Assembly: GCA_024277605.1 (NCBI GenBank)
Contig: JAJRUU010000230.1
Coordinates: forward strand, 1-14,015
Origin: a bacterium
GTDB taxonomy: Bacteria > SZUA-182 > SZUA-191 > JAJRXT01
Direction: 5' to 3'
Length of the DNA: 14,015 nt
Shown here: piece by piece, positions 1 through 6,786 of the stretch
Numbering within the stretch: position 1 is the stretch's first letter
Layout: each line of letters begins with the position of its first letter
Translations under genes and position numbers: made by a program
The notes under the pieces: model-generated
Databases searched by the model: none
What the model saw: only the letters and a program-made list of their open reading frames with translations
What the model was told of the DNA's origin: nothing

Positions 1-141
1 AGCCGTGGGCTGGCGCTGGCTAATCGAGTGGCTATTTTAGTTGAAGGTAAAATCATTTACCATAAATCTCGGGCTGACGTAAATGAAGCTGAATTCGAAC
101 AGCTCTATTTCCAGTATGTAGGTCAAGCAGGCCAGACATAA
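1..141 (+). CDS. ccmA: CcmA-type heme exporter ABC ATPase, C-terminal end (partial)
   Basis: The window opens inside a reading frame in frame 1 that runs 46 codons to a TAA at 139-141. The visible tail includes ALANRVAILVEGKIIY, which matches the end of ABC ATPase domains, where the region after the H-loop carries a strand reading 'R-(v/i)-x-(i/v)-L-x-x-G-(k/r)-(i/l)'. The Walker and signature motifs lie upstream of the window and cannot be checked. The CcmA assignment rests mainly on the next gene, a CcmB-type permease. In system I cytochrome c maturation CcmA is the cytoplasmic ATPase that pairs with CcmB and drives release of heme-loaded CcmE. A general ABC-2 ATPase is the alternative. Confidence 0.75.
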   Translation, partial: SRGLALANRVAILVEGKIIYHKSRADVNEAEFEQLYFQYVGQAGQT

Positions 142-250
142 CCCGGTACTAACCAACCATGGGCTGGATTATTTATATGATAACTTTAAAACTAAATTCA
201 CCAGGGTACCTTGAAAAAGGGGTACCTGACCCCAAAACGGGCTTGCCCCT
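142..250. repeat. Short repeat-bearing spacer between ccmA and ccmB
   Basis: This 109-bp gap contains GGGTACCT twice (204-211 and 220-227). The second copy sits in a GGGGT-ACCTG-ACCCC foldback at 219-233. A small GGGC-TT-GCCC foldback lies just before the ccmB start. The ACCTGACCCC core recurs at 10041-10050, and in degenerate form near 9960, inside the mobile-element debris of this window. The repeats are directly visible. That this is a dispersed REP-type insertion which pushed ccmA and ccmB apart is inference. Confidence 0.45.
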
Positions 251-928
251 ATGAAATTTTTAAAACAGGTAGTAGCCATCGTCTGGAAGGATATATTATC
301 CGAGCTGCGCACCAAGGAGATGCTCTCCTCGATGCTGATTTTCTGCCTGCTGGTAATCGTGATCTTTAATATCGCCTTCGATCCGGGGAGCAGTTACCTG
401 GAGGAAGTGGTTCCCGGAATACTGTGGGTGGCCTTTACCTTTGCCGGAACATTGGGGCTGAACCGCTCCATGATCGCTGAACAGGAAAACGGCTGTATGC
501 AGGGACTTCTGCTGTGCCCGGTTGACAGCAGCACCATATATGCGGGCAAGCTGCTGGGCAATATATTGTTTATCCTGTCGGCCGAAGTTATTATTTTACC
601 GCTGGTGGCAATATTATATAATGTAGCTTTACTGCCGGTGCTCGTGAAGTTGCTGGTCATTATAGGACTTTCCACGCTTGGTTTTTCTGCGGTAGGCACC
701 TTGCTCTCGGCGATGGCGGTTAACACCAGAACCCGCGAGGTACTACTGCCGATCTTGCTCTTCCCGGTTGTGGTACCGGTAATTATTGCCGCGGTCAAGT
801 CCACCGCTCGTATTTTGCAGGGGGAGCCGTGGGGCGAATTTGCTATCTGGCTTAATTTGCTAATTAGCTTCGATGTCATCTTCCTGGTGGTATGCTTCCT
901 TACCTTTGAGTATGTGGTTGGGGAATAG
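251..928 (+). CDS. ccmB: CcmB-type heme exporter permease
   Basis: This is a 225-residue, strongly hydrophobic protein with about six predicted membrane spans, the usual size and topology of CcmB. The N-terminal AIVWKDILSELRTKE (residues about 9-23) is the characteristic cytoplasmic lead-in of the family. CcmB forms the membrane part of the CcmAB(C) complex that moves or releases heme for attachment to CXXCH cytochromes on the outer face of the inner membrane. The ATG at 251 is chosen because it gives the family N terminus, but no good Shine-Dalgarno precedes it; GGGCTTGCCCCT folds on itself there. The usual next gene, ccmC, is missing, and a radical-SAM heme-synthesis gene follows 103 bp later. 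The octaheme cytochrome at 7474-8976 is a plausible client of this system. Confidence 0.88.
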   Translation: MKFLKQVVAIVWKDILSELRTKEMLSSMLIFCLLVIVIFNIAFDPGSSYLEEVVPGILWVAFTFAGTLGLNRSMIAEQENGCMQGLLLCPVDSSTIYAGKLLGNILFILSAEVIILPLVAILYNVALLPVLVKLLVIIGLSTLGFSAVGTLLSAMAVNTRTREVLLPILLFPVVVPVIIAAVKSTARILQGEPWGEFAIWLNLLISFDVIFLVVCFLTFEYVVGE

Positions 929-1031
929 GGTGAAATGTCAAATTACAAAGTTCAAATGTCAAATGAAGCTCAAGGACTAACGCTTATATTTTCTTCCATT
1001 ATCTTATCCAAAGACAATAAAGGAGTAACAC

Positions 1032-2207
1032 ATGATTGGTTGTACTAAATTATTATGCGGCACAGCTACTATAGCCGAAGCCATCCGGGATGATCGGGAC
1101 AGCGCCAAACTATCCCCACAAATGCTGCAATTCTCGGACGACAACCGGCCGATTGTGGTGTGGAATATGACTAACCGCTGCAATTTAAAGTGCCTGCATT
1201 GCTATATCAGCGCCGAGGATCGCAAATATAGCGATGAACTCAGCACCGGGGAGGCCAAGGTATTTATTGATGACATTGCTCAGATGGGCTGCCCGGTGCT
1301 TTTATTTTCCGGTGGGGAACCCTTGTTGCGGGAAGATATATTTGAACTGGGCCGCTATGCGGTTAAAAAGGGACTTCGTCCGGTTATCTCCAGTAATGGC
1401 ACTTTGATCACCCCGGAGATAGCCAGGAAAATAGCCGAGGTCGGCTTCCAGTATGTAGGTATCAGTATCGATGGGGCAGAAGCCACCCACGATCACTTCC
1501 GTCAGCATCCGGGTAGCTTTAAAGCGGCGATTACCGGCATTAAAAATTGCGTGGCCGCCGGGGTCAAGGCGGGGGCCAGGATGACCATTAACATCCATAA
1601 TTATAAAGACTTACCCGCTGTACTTGATATGGTGGAACAGGAGCGAATTCCCCGCTTTTGCATGTATCACTTAGTATATGCCGGCCGGGGCAGGGAGATG
1701 GCAGAACAAGACATCAGCCATGCCGAATCCCGCAAGACAATGCAAATCCTGATAGACAAAGCACTGGATTGGGATAAGCGTGGAATAAAGACTGAAATTC
1801 TGACTACCGATAATCATGCCGACGGCATATATTTGTGGAATTATATAAAAGAACACCTACCTGAACGAGCGGATGAAGTGGTTGAACTGCTTAAGATGCA
1901 TGGCGGCTGTTCAGCCGGAAGTAAGATGGCCAATGTGGATCCCATGGGAAATGTGCATCCCTGCCAGTTTTGGGGTCATTACACCCTGGGGAATGTTCGA
2001 AAGCAAAAATTCATCGAGATATGGACTAATGCGGATGAACCCTTGCTGAATAAACTTCACAACATGAAAGACCTCCTGGAGGGTAAGTGCGGCCGCTGTA
2101 AGCATAAGGAGTTATGCGGCGGCTGCCGGATTCGGGCCGAGGCCGTATCTGAGAGTCTTTGGGCTGAGGATCCCGCTTGTTATATGACGGAGGACGAGAT
2201 TAGCTAA
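1032..2207 (+). CDS. ahbC: AhbC/NirJ1-like radical SAM heme-biosynthesis protein (12,18-didecarboxysiroheme deacetylase)
   Basis: This 391-residue radical-SAM enzyme carries the SAM cluster motif C50-x3-C54-x2-C57, GGEP at 94-97 and a C-terminal SPASM-type region with seven cysteines (293, 311, 353, 356, 362, 365, 383) able to hold additional Fe-S clusters. The N terminus (MIGCTKLLCGTATIAEAIR, then VVWNMTNRCNLKC) is the style of the AhbC/NirJ1 family, not the shorter AhbD. AhbC removes two acetate side chains from 12,18-didecarboxysiroheme to give Fe-coproporphyrin III in the siroheme-dependent heme pathway of sulfate reducers and other anaerobes. The start is supported by AAAGGAG at 1019-1025, six bases before ATG. 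The short GDT1-type gene follows after 16 bp, presumably in one transcript. NirJ (heme d1) or another SPASM enzyme remains possible, and no other heme-pathway gene is visible. Confidence 0.78.
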   Translation: MIGCTKLLCGTATIAEAIRDDRDSAKLSPQMLQFSDDNRPIVVWNMTNRCNLKCLHCYISAEDRKYSDELSTGEAKVFIDDIAQMGCPVLLFSGGEPLLREDIFELGRYAVKKGLRPVISSNGTLITPEIARKIAEVGFQYVGISIDGAEATHDHFRQHPGSFKAAITGIKNCVAAGVKAGARMTINIHNYKDLPAVLDMVEQERIPRFCMYHLVYAGRGREMAEQDISHAESRKTMQILIDKALDWDKRGIKTEILTTDNHADGIYLWNYIKEHLPERADEVVELLKMHGGCSAGSKMANVDPMGNVHPCQFWGHYTLGNVRKQKFIEIWTNADEPLLNKLHNMKDLLEGKCGRCKHKELCGGCRIRAEAVSESLWAEDPACYMTEDEIS

Positions 2208-2223
2208 ATCAAAGGAGACGCCA

Positions 2224-2493
2224 ATGGACATGAAGTTGATGCTGACTACCTATGGCCTGGTTTTTCTGGCTGAACTGGGGGATAAAACCCAATTAGCTAC
2301 GCTTGGTTTTAGCGCTGATTCTAAATCGCCGTGGACGGTGTTCATCGGCGCCAGCCTGGCCTTGGTCAGCACCAGTTTTGGGGCCGCATTTATGGGGGCC
2401 GCCATTGCCAAATGGATTCCTACACACCTTATTCATCGGGCCGCCGGGGTTTTGTTTTTGGTTTTGGGAATCCTGTTCTTAATAAAAAAATAG
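2224..2493 (+). CDS. Half-size GDT1/TMEM165 (UPF0016) family membrane transporter
   Basis: This is an 89-residue hydrophobic protein with about three membrane segments and the family signature E-L-G-D-K-T at residues 17-22, in the first half of the repeat unit. GDT1/TMEM165 proteins transport Mn2+ or Ca2+ (MneA/MntX-type manganese exporters in bacteria). Full-length members carry two such motifs in tandem. A single-motif protein like this would have to pair with itself or with another half-size subunit. AAAGGAG at 2211-2217 places the start at ATG 2224; a second in-frame ATG lies at 2230. The TAG stop sits inside the left arm of the following terminator. The gene is likely co-transcribed with ahbC. 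No yybP-ykoY manganese riboswitch fits in the 16-bp gap. The exact metal is not readable from the sequence. Confidence 0.85.
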   Translation: MDMKLMLTTYGLVFLAELGDKTQLATLGFSADSKSPWTVFIGASLALVSTSFGAAFMGAAIAKWIPTHLIHRAAGVLFLVLGILFLIKK

Positions 2494-2516
2494 GGAGCAG
2501 ACTGCTCCCTATTTTT
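2486..2516. terminator. Bidirectional rho-independent terminator between the GDT1 gene and lpxC
   Basis: A near-perfect 15-bp stem has arms AAAAATAGGGAGCAG at 2486-2500 and CTGCTCCCTATTTTT at 2502-2516. The T run follows the hairpin on the plus strand, and the A run becomes a T run on the minus strand. The hairpin lies between convergent genes and overlaps the GDT1 stop codon, so it can end transcription from both directions. Confidence 0.9.
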
Positions 2517-2536
2517 ACTTTAACATAGTTTAAAGA

Positions 2537-3484
2537 CTACACTACCGCTCGCCGTTGGAATAGCGCATTTGCCCGCTGTAATTGCGGGTACACGGTAAAT
2601 CTTTTCTGCTGCTGTAGTTGCGCCCTATATGCTACTCCGCTGACCAGTTCCCATTTATCCGGTTGCTTTACTATCTGACGGGTTAATTCGCTATGCAGCG
2701 AGTGCCCCGCTTTATGAGCCATCAAGTGTCCTAACAGCGGATAACCCAACAGATAAAGATCGCCGATCGAATCTACAATTTTATGGTATACAAATTCCTC
2801 TGAAAAACGCAAGCCCTCATTTAATATATTATAGCGTCCAATTACCACCGCATTGTCTAATGACCCGCCTTTAGCCAGCCCGTTTTTCCTTAGCTCCATC
2901 ACCTCATCCAGAAAACCAAAGGTTCTCGCCCGGGCAAGTTTATTTGTAAATACTTCTTCGGAGCAGACCAGGCTTGCACGTTGATTCTTAAGCAGATGGT
3001 GATTAAAATCTAGATTATAGCTGATGCGAAATTCATTTGCGGGAGATAGCATGGCAAATTTATCATCATCACCGACTTTGATGCTTTTTTTAATGCGCAA
3101 ATAATATCGGGTTTGGCTTTGAACCTCAATCCCTGCTTCATGCAGAAGATAAATGAAAGGAGCCGCACTCCCGTCCATAATAGGAACTTCGGCTGCATCC
3201 AACTCCACTACAATATTGTCAACACCCAGCCCGGCAAAAGCAGCCATCAGGTGTTCTACCGTTTGTATCTGCACATCACCCAGGCAGAGCGAAGTAGCAT
3301 AATTTACATTTATCAGATTTTCAATCCGCGCAGGGATTGCAGGATGATCAGGGAGGTCTACCCGCCTGAAAATAATGCCGGCCCCTATAGGGGCTGGTTT
3401 AAGCGTAAGCCGTACCTTTCCACCGGAATGCAACCCAATGCCCGAGCAACTAATTGGATTTTTTATTGTTTTTTGATAGCCCAT
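2537..3484 (-). CDS. lpxC: UDP-3-O-acyl-N-acetylglucosamine deacetylase LpxC
   Basis: This is a complete 315-residue LpxC, the zinc amidase that commits UDP-3-O-acyl-GlcNAc to lipid A synthesis in the cytoplasm. Visible hallmarks are TIKNPISCSGIGLHSG at the N terminus, TVEHLMAAFAGLGVDN (catalytic Glu77 and zinc ligand His78), HKIVDSIGDLYLLG (His234 and Asp238, the other zinc ligands) and HKAGHSLHSEL (catalytic His261). The length matches typical LpxC (about 300-305), plus a short basic tail. The ATG gives the expected family N terminus, though the Shine-Dalgarno is weak. The gene stands apart from other lpx genes here. It shows that the organism builds an LPS-type outer membrane. Its ~140-nt upstream region shares a repeat and a hairpin with the topA leader. 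Confidence 0.96.
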   Translation of the reverse strand: MGYQKTIKNPISCSGIGLHSGGKVRLTLKPAPIGAGIIFRRVDLPDHPAIPARIENLINVNYATSLCLGDVQIQTVEHLMAAFAGLGVDNIVVELDAAEVPIMDGSAAPFIYLLHEAGIEVQSQTRYYLRIKKSIKVGDDDKFAMLSPANEFRISYNLDFNHHLLKNQRASLVCSEEVFTNKLARARTFGFLDEVMELRKNGLAKGGSLDNAVVIGRYNILNEGLRFSEEFVYHKIVDSIGDLYLLGYPLLGHLMAHKAGHSLHSELTRQIVKQPDKWELVSGVAYRAQLQQQKRFTVYPQLQRANALFQRRAVV

Positions 3485-3519
3485 AATCTTTAAGTTCCAA
3501 AGTGGTTAACGTTATTTAA

Positions 3520-3534
3520 CCCGAAAAATGCGGG
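3520..3534 (-). promoter_or_regulatory. CCCG-loop-CGGG hairpin in the lpxC leader, shared with topA
   Basis: On the plus strand this is CCCGAAAAATGCGGG, a 4-5-bp stem with a 7-base A/T loop, 36 nt upstream of the lpxC start. It differs at one base from the sequence at 6226-6240 upstream of topA. No T run follows it on the lpxC sense strand that would make it an obvious terminator. A role in the leader is inference. Confidence 0.45.
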
Positions 3535-3622
3535 TCTTGTTATTGGCAAATCGACATTTAGTTGAAAATCATAAAGTTATCAGTTTCCTATTCCCATCCC
3601 CTTGGGCAAATAAAGTTTTATT

Positions 3623-3695
3623 GGACGTTGGCTCATAAGCCTTATCTCATAAGGTGTCTGGCAAACCCAGCATGAATTTATGAATAGATCGGGTT
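3623..3695 (-). repeat. Shared ~75-bp structured element, copy A (lpxC leader)
   Basis: This aligns with 6262-6336 at roughly 90% identity with a 2-base length difference. It holds three consecutive foldbacks: GGCT-CATA-AGCC, CCTTAT-CTC-ATAAGG and CTGG-CAAAC-CCAG. Both copies lie upstream of minus-strand genes in the same orientation. This copy is 139 bp from the lpxC start and would be in its 5' leader if transcription starts near 3780. It may be a cis-acting RNA element or a dispersed palindromic repeat. Confidence 0.75.
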
Positions 3696-3783
3696 AAAAA
3701 AACATAACAAGAGAATATTAACTTCAGGTCTATCGTTAAGCAATATTTATGCCAAAATTTACTTGCGTGGAATATTGGCGCAT

Positions 3784-3811
3784 ATTATACATAAATACAA
3801 CCACTTATTAA
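3784..3811 (-). promoter_or_regulatory. Candidate lpxC promoter (minus strand)
   Basis: On the minus strand a perfect -10 TATAAT (complement of 3784-3789) is preceded 16 bases upstream by TTAATA (complement of 3806-3811), a 4/6 match to TTGACA. Use of this promoter would give lpxC a leader of about 290 nt containing the shared element. The -35 is weak and the site is unproven. Confidence 0.3.
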
Positions 3812-3952
3812 TATGTGCGCCTTAAAGCCGATTGAGGTACACTATTGTTTAGCGTATCAAATAAACAACGCCGGGGGATTTAACGAGGCGAGCCCTGAAT
3901 ATATCCTATTCATTCAACATGTTACGCATGTGTCACATTCTACACACTGGGG

Positions 3953-6211
3953 CTATTCCGCACTAACTTCTTTTCGATAGCCACATTCTTTTTGGTAGCA
4001 ATACAAATAATTATTGCCTTTTTGGTAGCGCTCCAGCAAAAATTTCTCGCCACATTGGGGACAACTCTCCGGCAGGGGTTTATCCCATAGCGCAAAGCTA
4101 CACTTGGGATAGTTGCTGCAGCCATAAAATGTTTTTCCCTTTTTCGATCTTTTGGCGGCCAGATAACCTGTGCAATCACTCTCAGGACAGGAAACCCCGG
4201 TACTAATTGGTTTTGAGAATCGACAATCAGGGTAGTTGCCGCAGGCCAGGAACTTTCCATAGCGGCCATTTTTGACCACCAGAGGTTCTTGACATTTGGG
4301 GCATAATTCATCGGTTTTTTCCTCGACCGCAATTTGAATCTCCCCTTGCTCATTTTGTGTAAAATTATTGGTATAGCGGCATTCAGGATACCCCACACAT
4401 GCTAAAAACTCTCCATTACGGCCCCATTTTATTACCAGTCCCTGCCCACACTGCGGACATTTTAGCTCGGTTTTTCGGGCCTCCCGCTTTACATCGCGCA
4501 TATCGGTTTCAGCCTGCTGCAAGTTTTGGGAAAATGGGCTATAGAACCGGTGCAGTGACTCCACCCAATCCGCCTTACCCTCCTCAATTTTATCTAATTG
4601 ATCCTCCATCTGGGCGGTAAACTCCACATTCAGTATATCAGGAAAATGGCCCACTAGTAGCTCATTAACCAGCCGCCCCAATTGAGTGGGATGGAAGCGT
4701 TTCTGTTGATTTACCACATACTTACGGGCCACAATGGTAGACAGAATAGCGGCATAGGTGCTGGGGCGGCCTATACCGTTTTCCTCCAGCGCCCGCACTA
4801 AACTGGCCTCGGTATAGCGGGGTGGCGGTTGAGTAAAGTGTTGTTTTGGCATCATATCCAGTAACTTTAGTGATTGACCGGATTTCAAAACCGGCAGAGT
4901 CTGCTCCTCGGTTGCGTCCTCCTTTTTATCTTCTTCTTTGGCTTCCACGTAAACCTTAAGGAATCCCAGAAAACGGATAACACTGCCGCTGGCTTTAAAA
5001 TATCCCCGCCCGGCTTGTATCTCTATGGTGGTAGTATCGAGGATGGCCGGATTGATCTGACTGGCTACAAATCGCTGCCACACCAATTGGTATAACTGCC
5101 ATTGCTCTTTATTCAAGCGATCTTTTAGCGATTTGGGGGTACGGAATACCGAAGTCGGGCGAATGGCTTCATGGGCTTCTTGAGCGCTTTTACGACTCTT
5201 ATATGTCGGCGGCTTATCCGGCAGATATTCCGCTCCCAGGTACTCATGTATATACTCGCGGGCTTCCGCCTGGGCTTCTTTAGCCACCCGCACCGCATCG
5301 GTACGCATATAGGTAATTAACCCCACAGGCCCATCTTCCGTTTCCACCCCCTCATATAATTTTTGCGCAATGAGCATGGTTTTCTTGGCACTGTAGCCCA
5401 GTTTGCGGGCCGCTTCCTGTTGCAGGTGGCTGGTAATAAATGGAGGGTATGGGTTACGTTTTTTCTGCCGTTTTTTTACCTCTTTGACCTGGAAGTTTTG
5501 CTGTTTTAACTCATCAGTTAACTCCTGTGCCTGCGCTTGATCGGCAATCTTAATTTTCTGGCCATCGAGCTTATGCAGTTGGGCTTTGAATATGGGCGGA
5601 TCGGCGGCTTCCAACTGAGCGGTTATTGACCAATACTCTTGCGCCGTAAACGCTTCTATTTGGGCTTCCCGCTCGCAAACCATCCGCACGGTTACTGACT
5701 GCACCCTGCCGGCAGATAAGCCGCGCTGCACCTTCTTCCATAGTAACGGACTGATTTTATAGCCTACCAGCCGATCCAGGATACGACGAGCCGCTTGCGC
5801 ATCTGCGCGATGTTGATTGATGGCTTCCGGATGGGCAATAGCTTCCAAAATGGCTGACTTGGTAATCTCGTTAAACAGCAGGCGATATACCGGCTTTTGC
5901 TTATACTTTTTCTTAATCTCCTGGGCTATGTGCCAGCAAATAGCCTCACCCTCACGGTCAGGGTCCGGGGCGAGATAAACTTTTTCAGCCTCACCGGCTG
6001 CCTTTTTTATGCCATTTAATATCTTGGCCTTGCCGCGGATAGTGACATACTGGGGAGTGAAGTCATGTTCTACATCCACCCCCAGCTCTTTCTCCGGCAG
6101 ATCCATAACATGCCCGACCGAGGCCATTACCTGATAGTTGCTACCTAAAAACTTACTGATCGTTCTCACCTTGGCCGGCGATTCTACAATAATGAGTGTT
6201 TTTTCAGCCAT
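3953..6211 (-). CDS. topA: DNA topoisomerase I (TopA)
   Basis: This is a complete type IA topoisomerase of 752 residues that relaxes negative supercoils by single-strand cleavage and passage. The N-terminal Toprim domain shows IVESPAKV (Glu9) and the acidic DPDREGE cluster at 83-89. The catalytic tyrosine is Tyr301 in GLITYMRTDA. RALEENGIGRPSTYA marks the core near the middle. The C terminus, from about residue 585, carries four zinc-ribbon units with paired cysteines (CPQC/C..C, CPKC/C..C, CPESDC/C..C, CPQC/C..C) for DNA binding. The start is set at the ATG giving MAEKTLIIVESPAK; an in-frame upstream ATG at 6247 would add 12 residues encoded by the hairpin leader and is less likely. A modest AAAGAG Shine-Dalgarno precedes the chosen start. 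Its leader resembles that of lpxC. Confidence 0.97.
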   Translation of the reverse strand: MAEKTLIIVESPAKVRTISKFLGSNYQVMASVGHVMDLPEKELGVDVEHDFTPQYVTIRGKAKILNGIKKAAGEAEKVYLAPDPDREGEAICWHIAQEIKKKYKQKPVYRLLFNEITKSAILEAIAHPEAINQHRADAQAARRILDRLVGYKISPLLWKKVQRGLSAGRVQSVTVRMVCEREAQIEAFTAQEYWSITAQLEAADPPIFKAQLHKLDGQKIKIADQAQAQELTDELKQQNFQVKEVKKRQKKRNPYPPFITSHLQQEAARKLGYSAKKTMLIAQKLYEGVETEDGPVGLITYMRTDAVRVAKEAQAEAREYIHEYLGAEYLPDKPPTYKSRKSAQEAHEAIRPTSVFRTPKSLKDRLNKEQWQLYQLVWQRFVASQINPAILDTTTIEIQAGRGYFKASGSVIRFLGFLKVYVEAKEEDKKEDATEEQTLPVLKSGQSLKLLDMMPKQHFTQPPPRYTEASLVRALEENGIGRPSTYAAILSTIVARKYVVNQQKRFHPTQLGRLVNELLVGHFPDILNVEFTAQMEDQLDKIEEGKADWVESLHRFYSPFSQNLQQAETDMRDVKREARKTELKCPQCGQGLVIKWGRNGEFLACVGYPECRYTNNFTQNEQGEIQIAVEEKTDELCPKCQEPLVVKNGRYGKFLACGNYPDCRFSKPISTGVSCPESDCTGYLAAKRSKKGKTFYGCSNYPKCSFALWDKPLPESCPQCGEKFLLERYQKGNNYLYCYQKECGYRKEVSAE

Positions 6212-6225
6212 AATATCTCTTTGGT

Positions 6226-6253
6226 CCCGAAAAATTCGGGCAGGCACAGCCTG
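6226..6253 (-). promoter_or_regulatory. Paired hairpins immediately upstream of topA
   Basis: On the plus strand, CCCGAA-AAA-TTCGGG (6226-6240) is directly followed by CAGGC-ACA-GCCTG (6241-6253). The first hairpin ends 14 nt from the topA ATG, next to the Shine-Dalgarno, where folding could affect initiation. The first hairpin is also in the lpxC leader (3520-3534). In the same place relative to the shared element, the lpxC leader has foldbacks of different sequence. Function is inferred. Confidence 0.5.
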
Positions 6254-6261
6254 TTTCTTCA

Positions 6262-6336
6262 GGACGTTGGCTCATAAGCCTTATTTCACGAAGGGTGTCT
6301 TGCAAACCCAGTCTGAATTTATGAATAGATCGGGTT
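6262..6336 (-). repeat. Shared ~75-bp structured element, copy B (topA leader)
   Basis: This is the second copy of the element at 3623-3695, 51 bp upstream of the topA start and in the same orientation relative to the gene. The ends (GGACGTTGGCTCATAAGCC and GAATTTATGAATAGATCGGG) are identical in both copies. Differences cluster in the middle hairpin, which here keeps only a 4-bp CCTT/AAGG stem, and in the third hairpin, which has one mismatch. Confidence 0.75.
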
Positions 6337-6365
6337 GGTAAATGTTGCCGTACTTTTATATTTAG

Positions 6366-6387
6366 AAAAAGGGGACAGGTCCCCCCC
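6366..6387 (-). terminator. Rho-independent terminator of the dodecin gene
   Basis: Read on the minus strand, GGGGAC-CT-GTCCCC is followed by TTTTT, a short 6-bp GC stem with a T run, 10 bp after the dodecin stop codon. The motif GGGGACAGGTCCCC also resembles short palindromes scattered near mobile elements, but position and T run favour a terminator. Confidence 0.7.
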
Positions 6388-6394
6388 ATCAGCC

Positions 6395-6604
6395 TTAACT
6401 TTTAATTAATTTGAAAGCTACCTTAAGTTTGGCCTGAAATTCAACTACCTGGTTGTCATCTATTCTGCCCCGTAACTCAACCACTTCAAACCAGGAAAGC
6501 CCGAAGAGTGTTTCGGTAGCTTTAGCCACCGCATTCTTTATCGCCTCTTCATAGTTCTTTTCAGAAACCCCAACTAATTCAATTAATTTATATGTTCTTT
6601 CCAT
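6395..6604 (-). CDS. Dodecin family flavin-binding protein
   Basis: This 69-residue protein matches dodecin over its whole length: a beta strand YKLIELVGVS, a helix (residues about 15-33), then SWFEVVELRGRI and VVEFQAKLKVAFKLI strands. Dodecins form hollow dodecamers that bind pairs of flavins (or their degradation product lumichrome) and act as flavin stores that quench light-driven side reactions. Trp38 in SWFEV is at the position of the tryptophan that sandwiches the flavin ring in known members. The ATG follows an A6G8 tract at 6612-6625 that supplies a very strong Shine-Dalgarno. It is transcribed divergently from the rubrerythrin operon and has its own terminator. Confidence 0.9.
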   Translation of the reverse strand: MERTYKLIELVGVSEKNYEEAIKNAVAKATETLFGLSWFEVVELRGRIDDNQVVEFQAKLKVAFKLIKS

Positions 6605-6630
6605 TGCCCTGCCCCCCCCTTTTTTGCTTG

Positions 6631-6656
6631 ATTATAATGTGCTGATTTACGCTGTC
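6631..6656 (-). promoter_or_regulatory. Candidate dodecin promoter
   Basis: On the minus strand a perfect TATAAT (complement of 6631-6636) is preceded at about 16 bases by CCGACA, a 4/6 match to TTGACA. Transcription would start at about 6625, within the A6G8 tract. A second TATAAT on the same strand lies at 6674-6679 with a poorer -35. Either could be used. Confidence 0.4.
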
Positions 6657-6786
6657 GGCTATTTTGCCCCGATATTATAATCAGAACTTAAACTAAAAGT
6701 AAAGAAACATTTTGCCCGGGATGTTTCAGAGTTGAATCATGCGGATGATTTTTTTGAAAAATGTTTAAGAACCCCCTTCTCATACT

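Larger units (their letters stand above)
3485..3952. other. Intergenic region between topA and lpxC (lpxC leader)
   Basis: There is no convincing reading frame in these 468 bp. Read on the minus strand toward lpxC, it holds in order: the end of topA without an obvious terminator, a candidate promoter near 3784-3811, the ~73-bp shared element at 3623-3695, an AATAAA-GT-TTTATT foldback at 3609-3622, a CCC-CTT-GGG foldback just before it, and the hairpin at 3520-3534. The rest is AT-rich with no recognised signal. Confidence 0.6.

Noticed and set aside
394..879. 161-codon minus-strand reading frame opposite ccmB
   Set aside because: Low-complexity, Ser/Thr-rich translation with no ribosome site; a mirror of the real gene.
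933..965. Direct repeat AAATGTCAAAT (twice) upstream of ahbC as an operator
   Set aside because: Simple AT-rich repetition common in intergenic DNA, with no dyad symmetry or clear promoter relation.
2208..2223. Manganese (yybP-ykoY) riboswitch before the GDT1-type gene
   Set aside because: Only 16 bp separate it from ahbC; there is no room for the aptamer.
3113..3493. 126-codon plus-strand reading frame opposite lpxC
   Set aside because: No recognisable domain or ribosome site; lpxC on the other strand is unambiguous.
3940..4398. 152-codon minus-strand frame overlapping the end of topA
   Set aside because: An out-of-frame reading of the zinc-ribbon part of topA, whose true frame has the ordered cysteine pairs.
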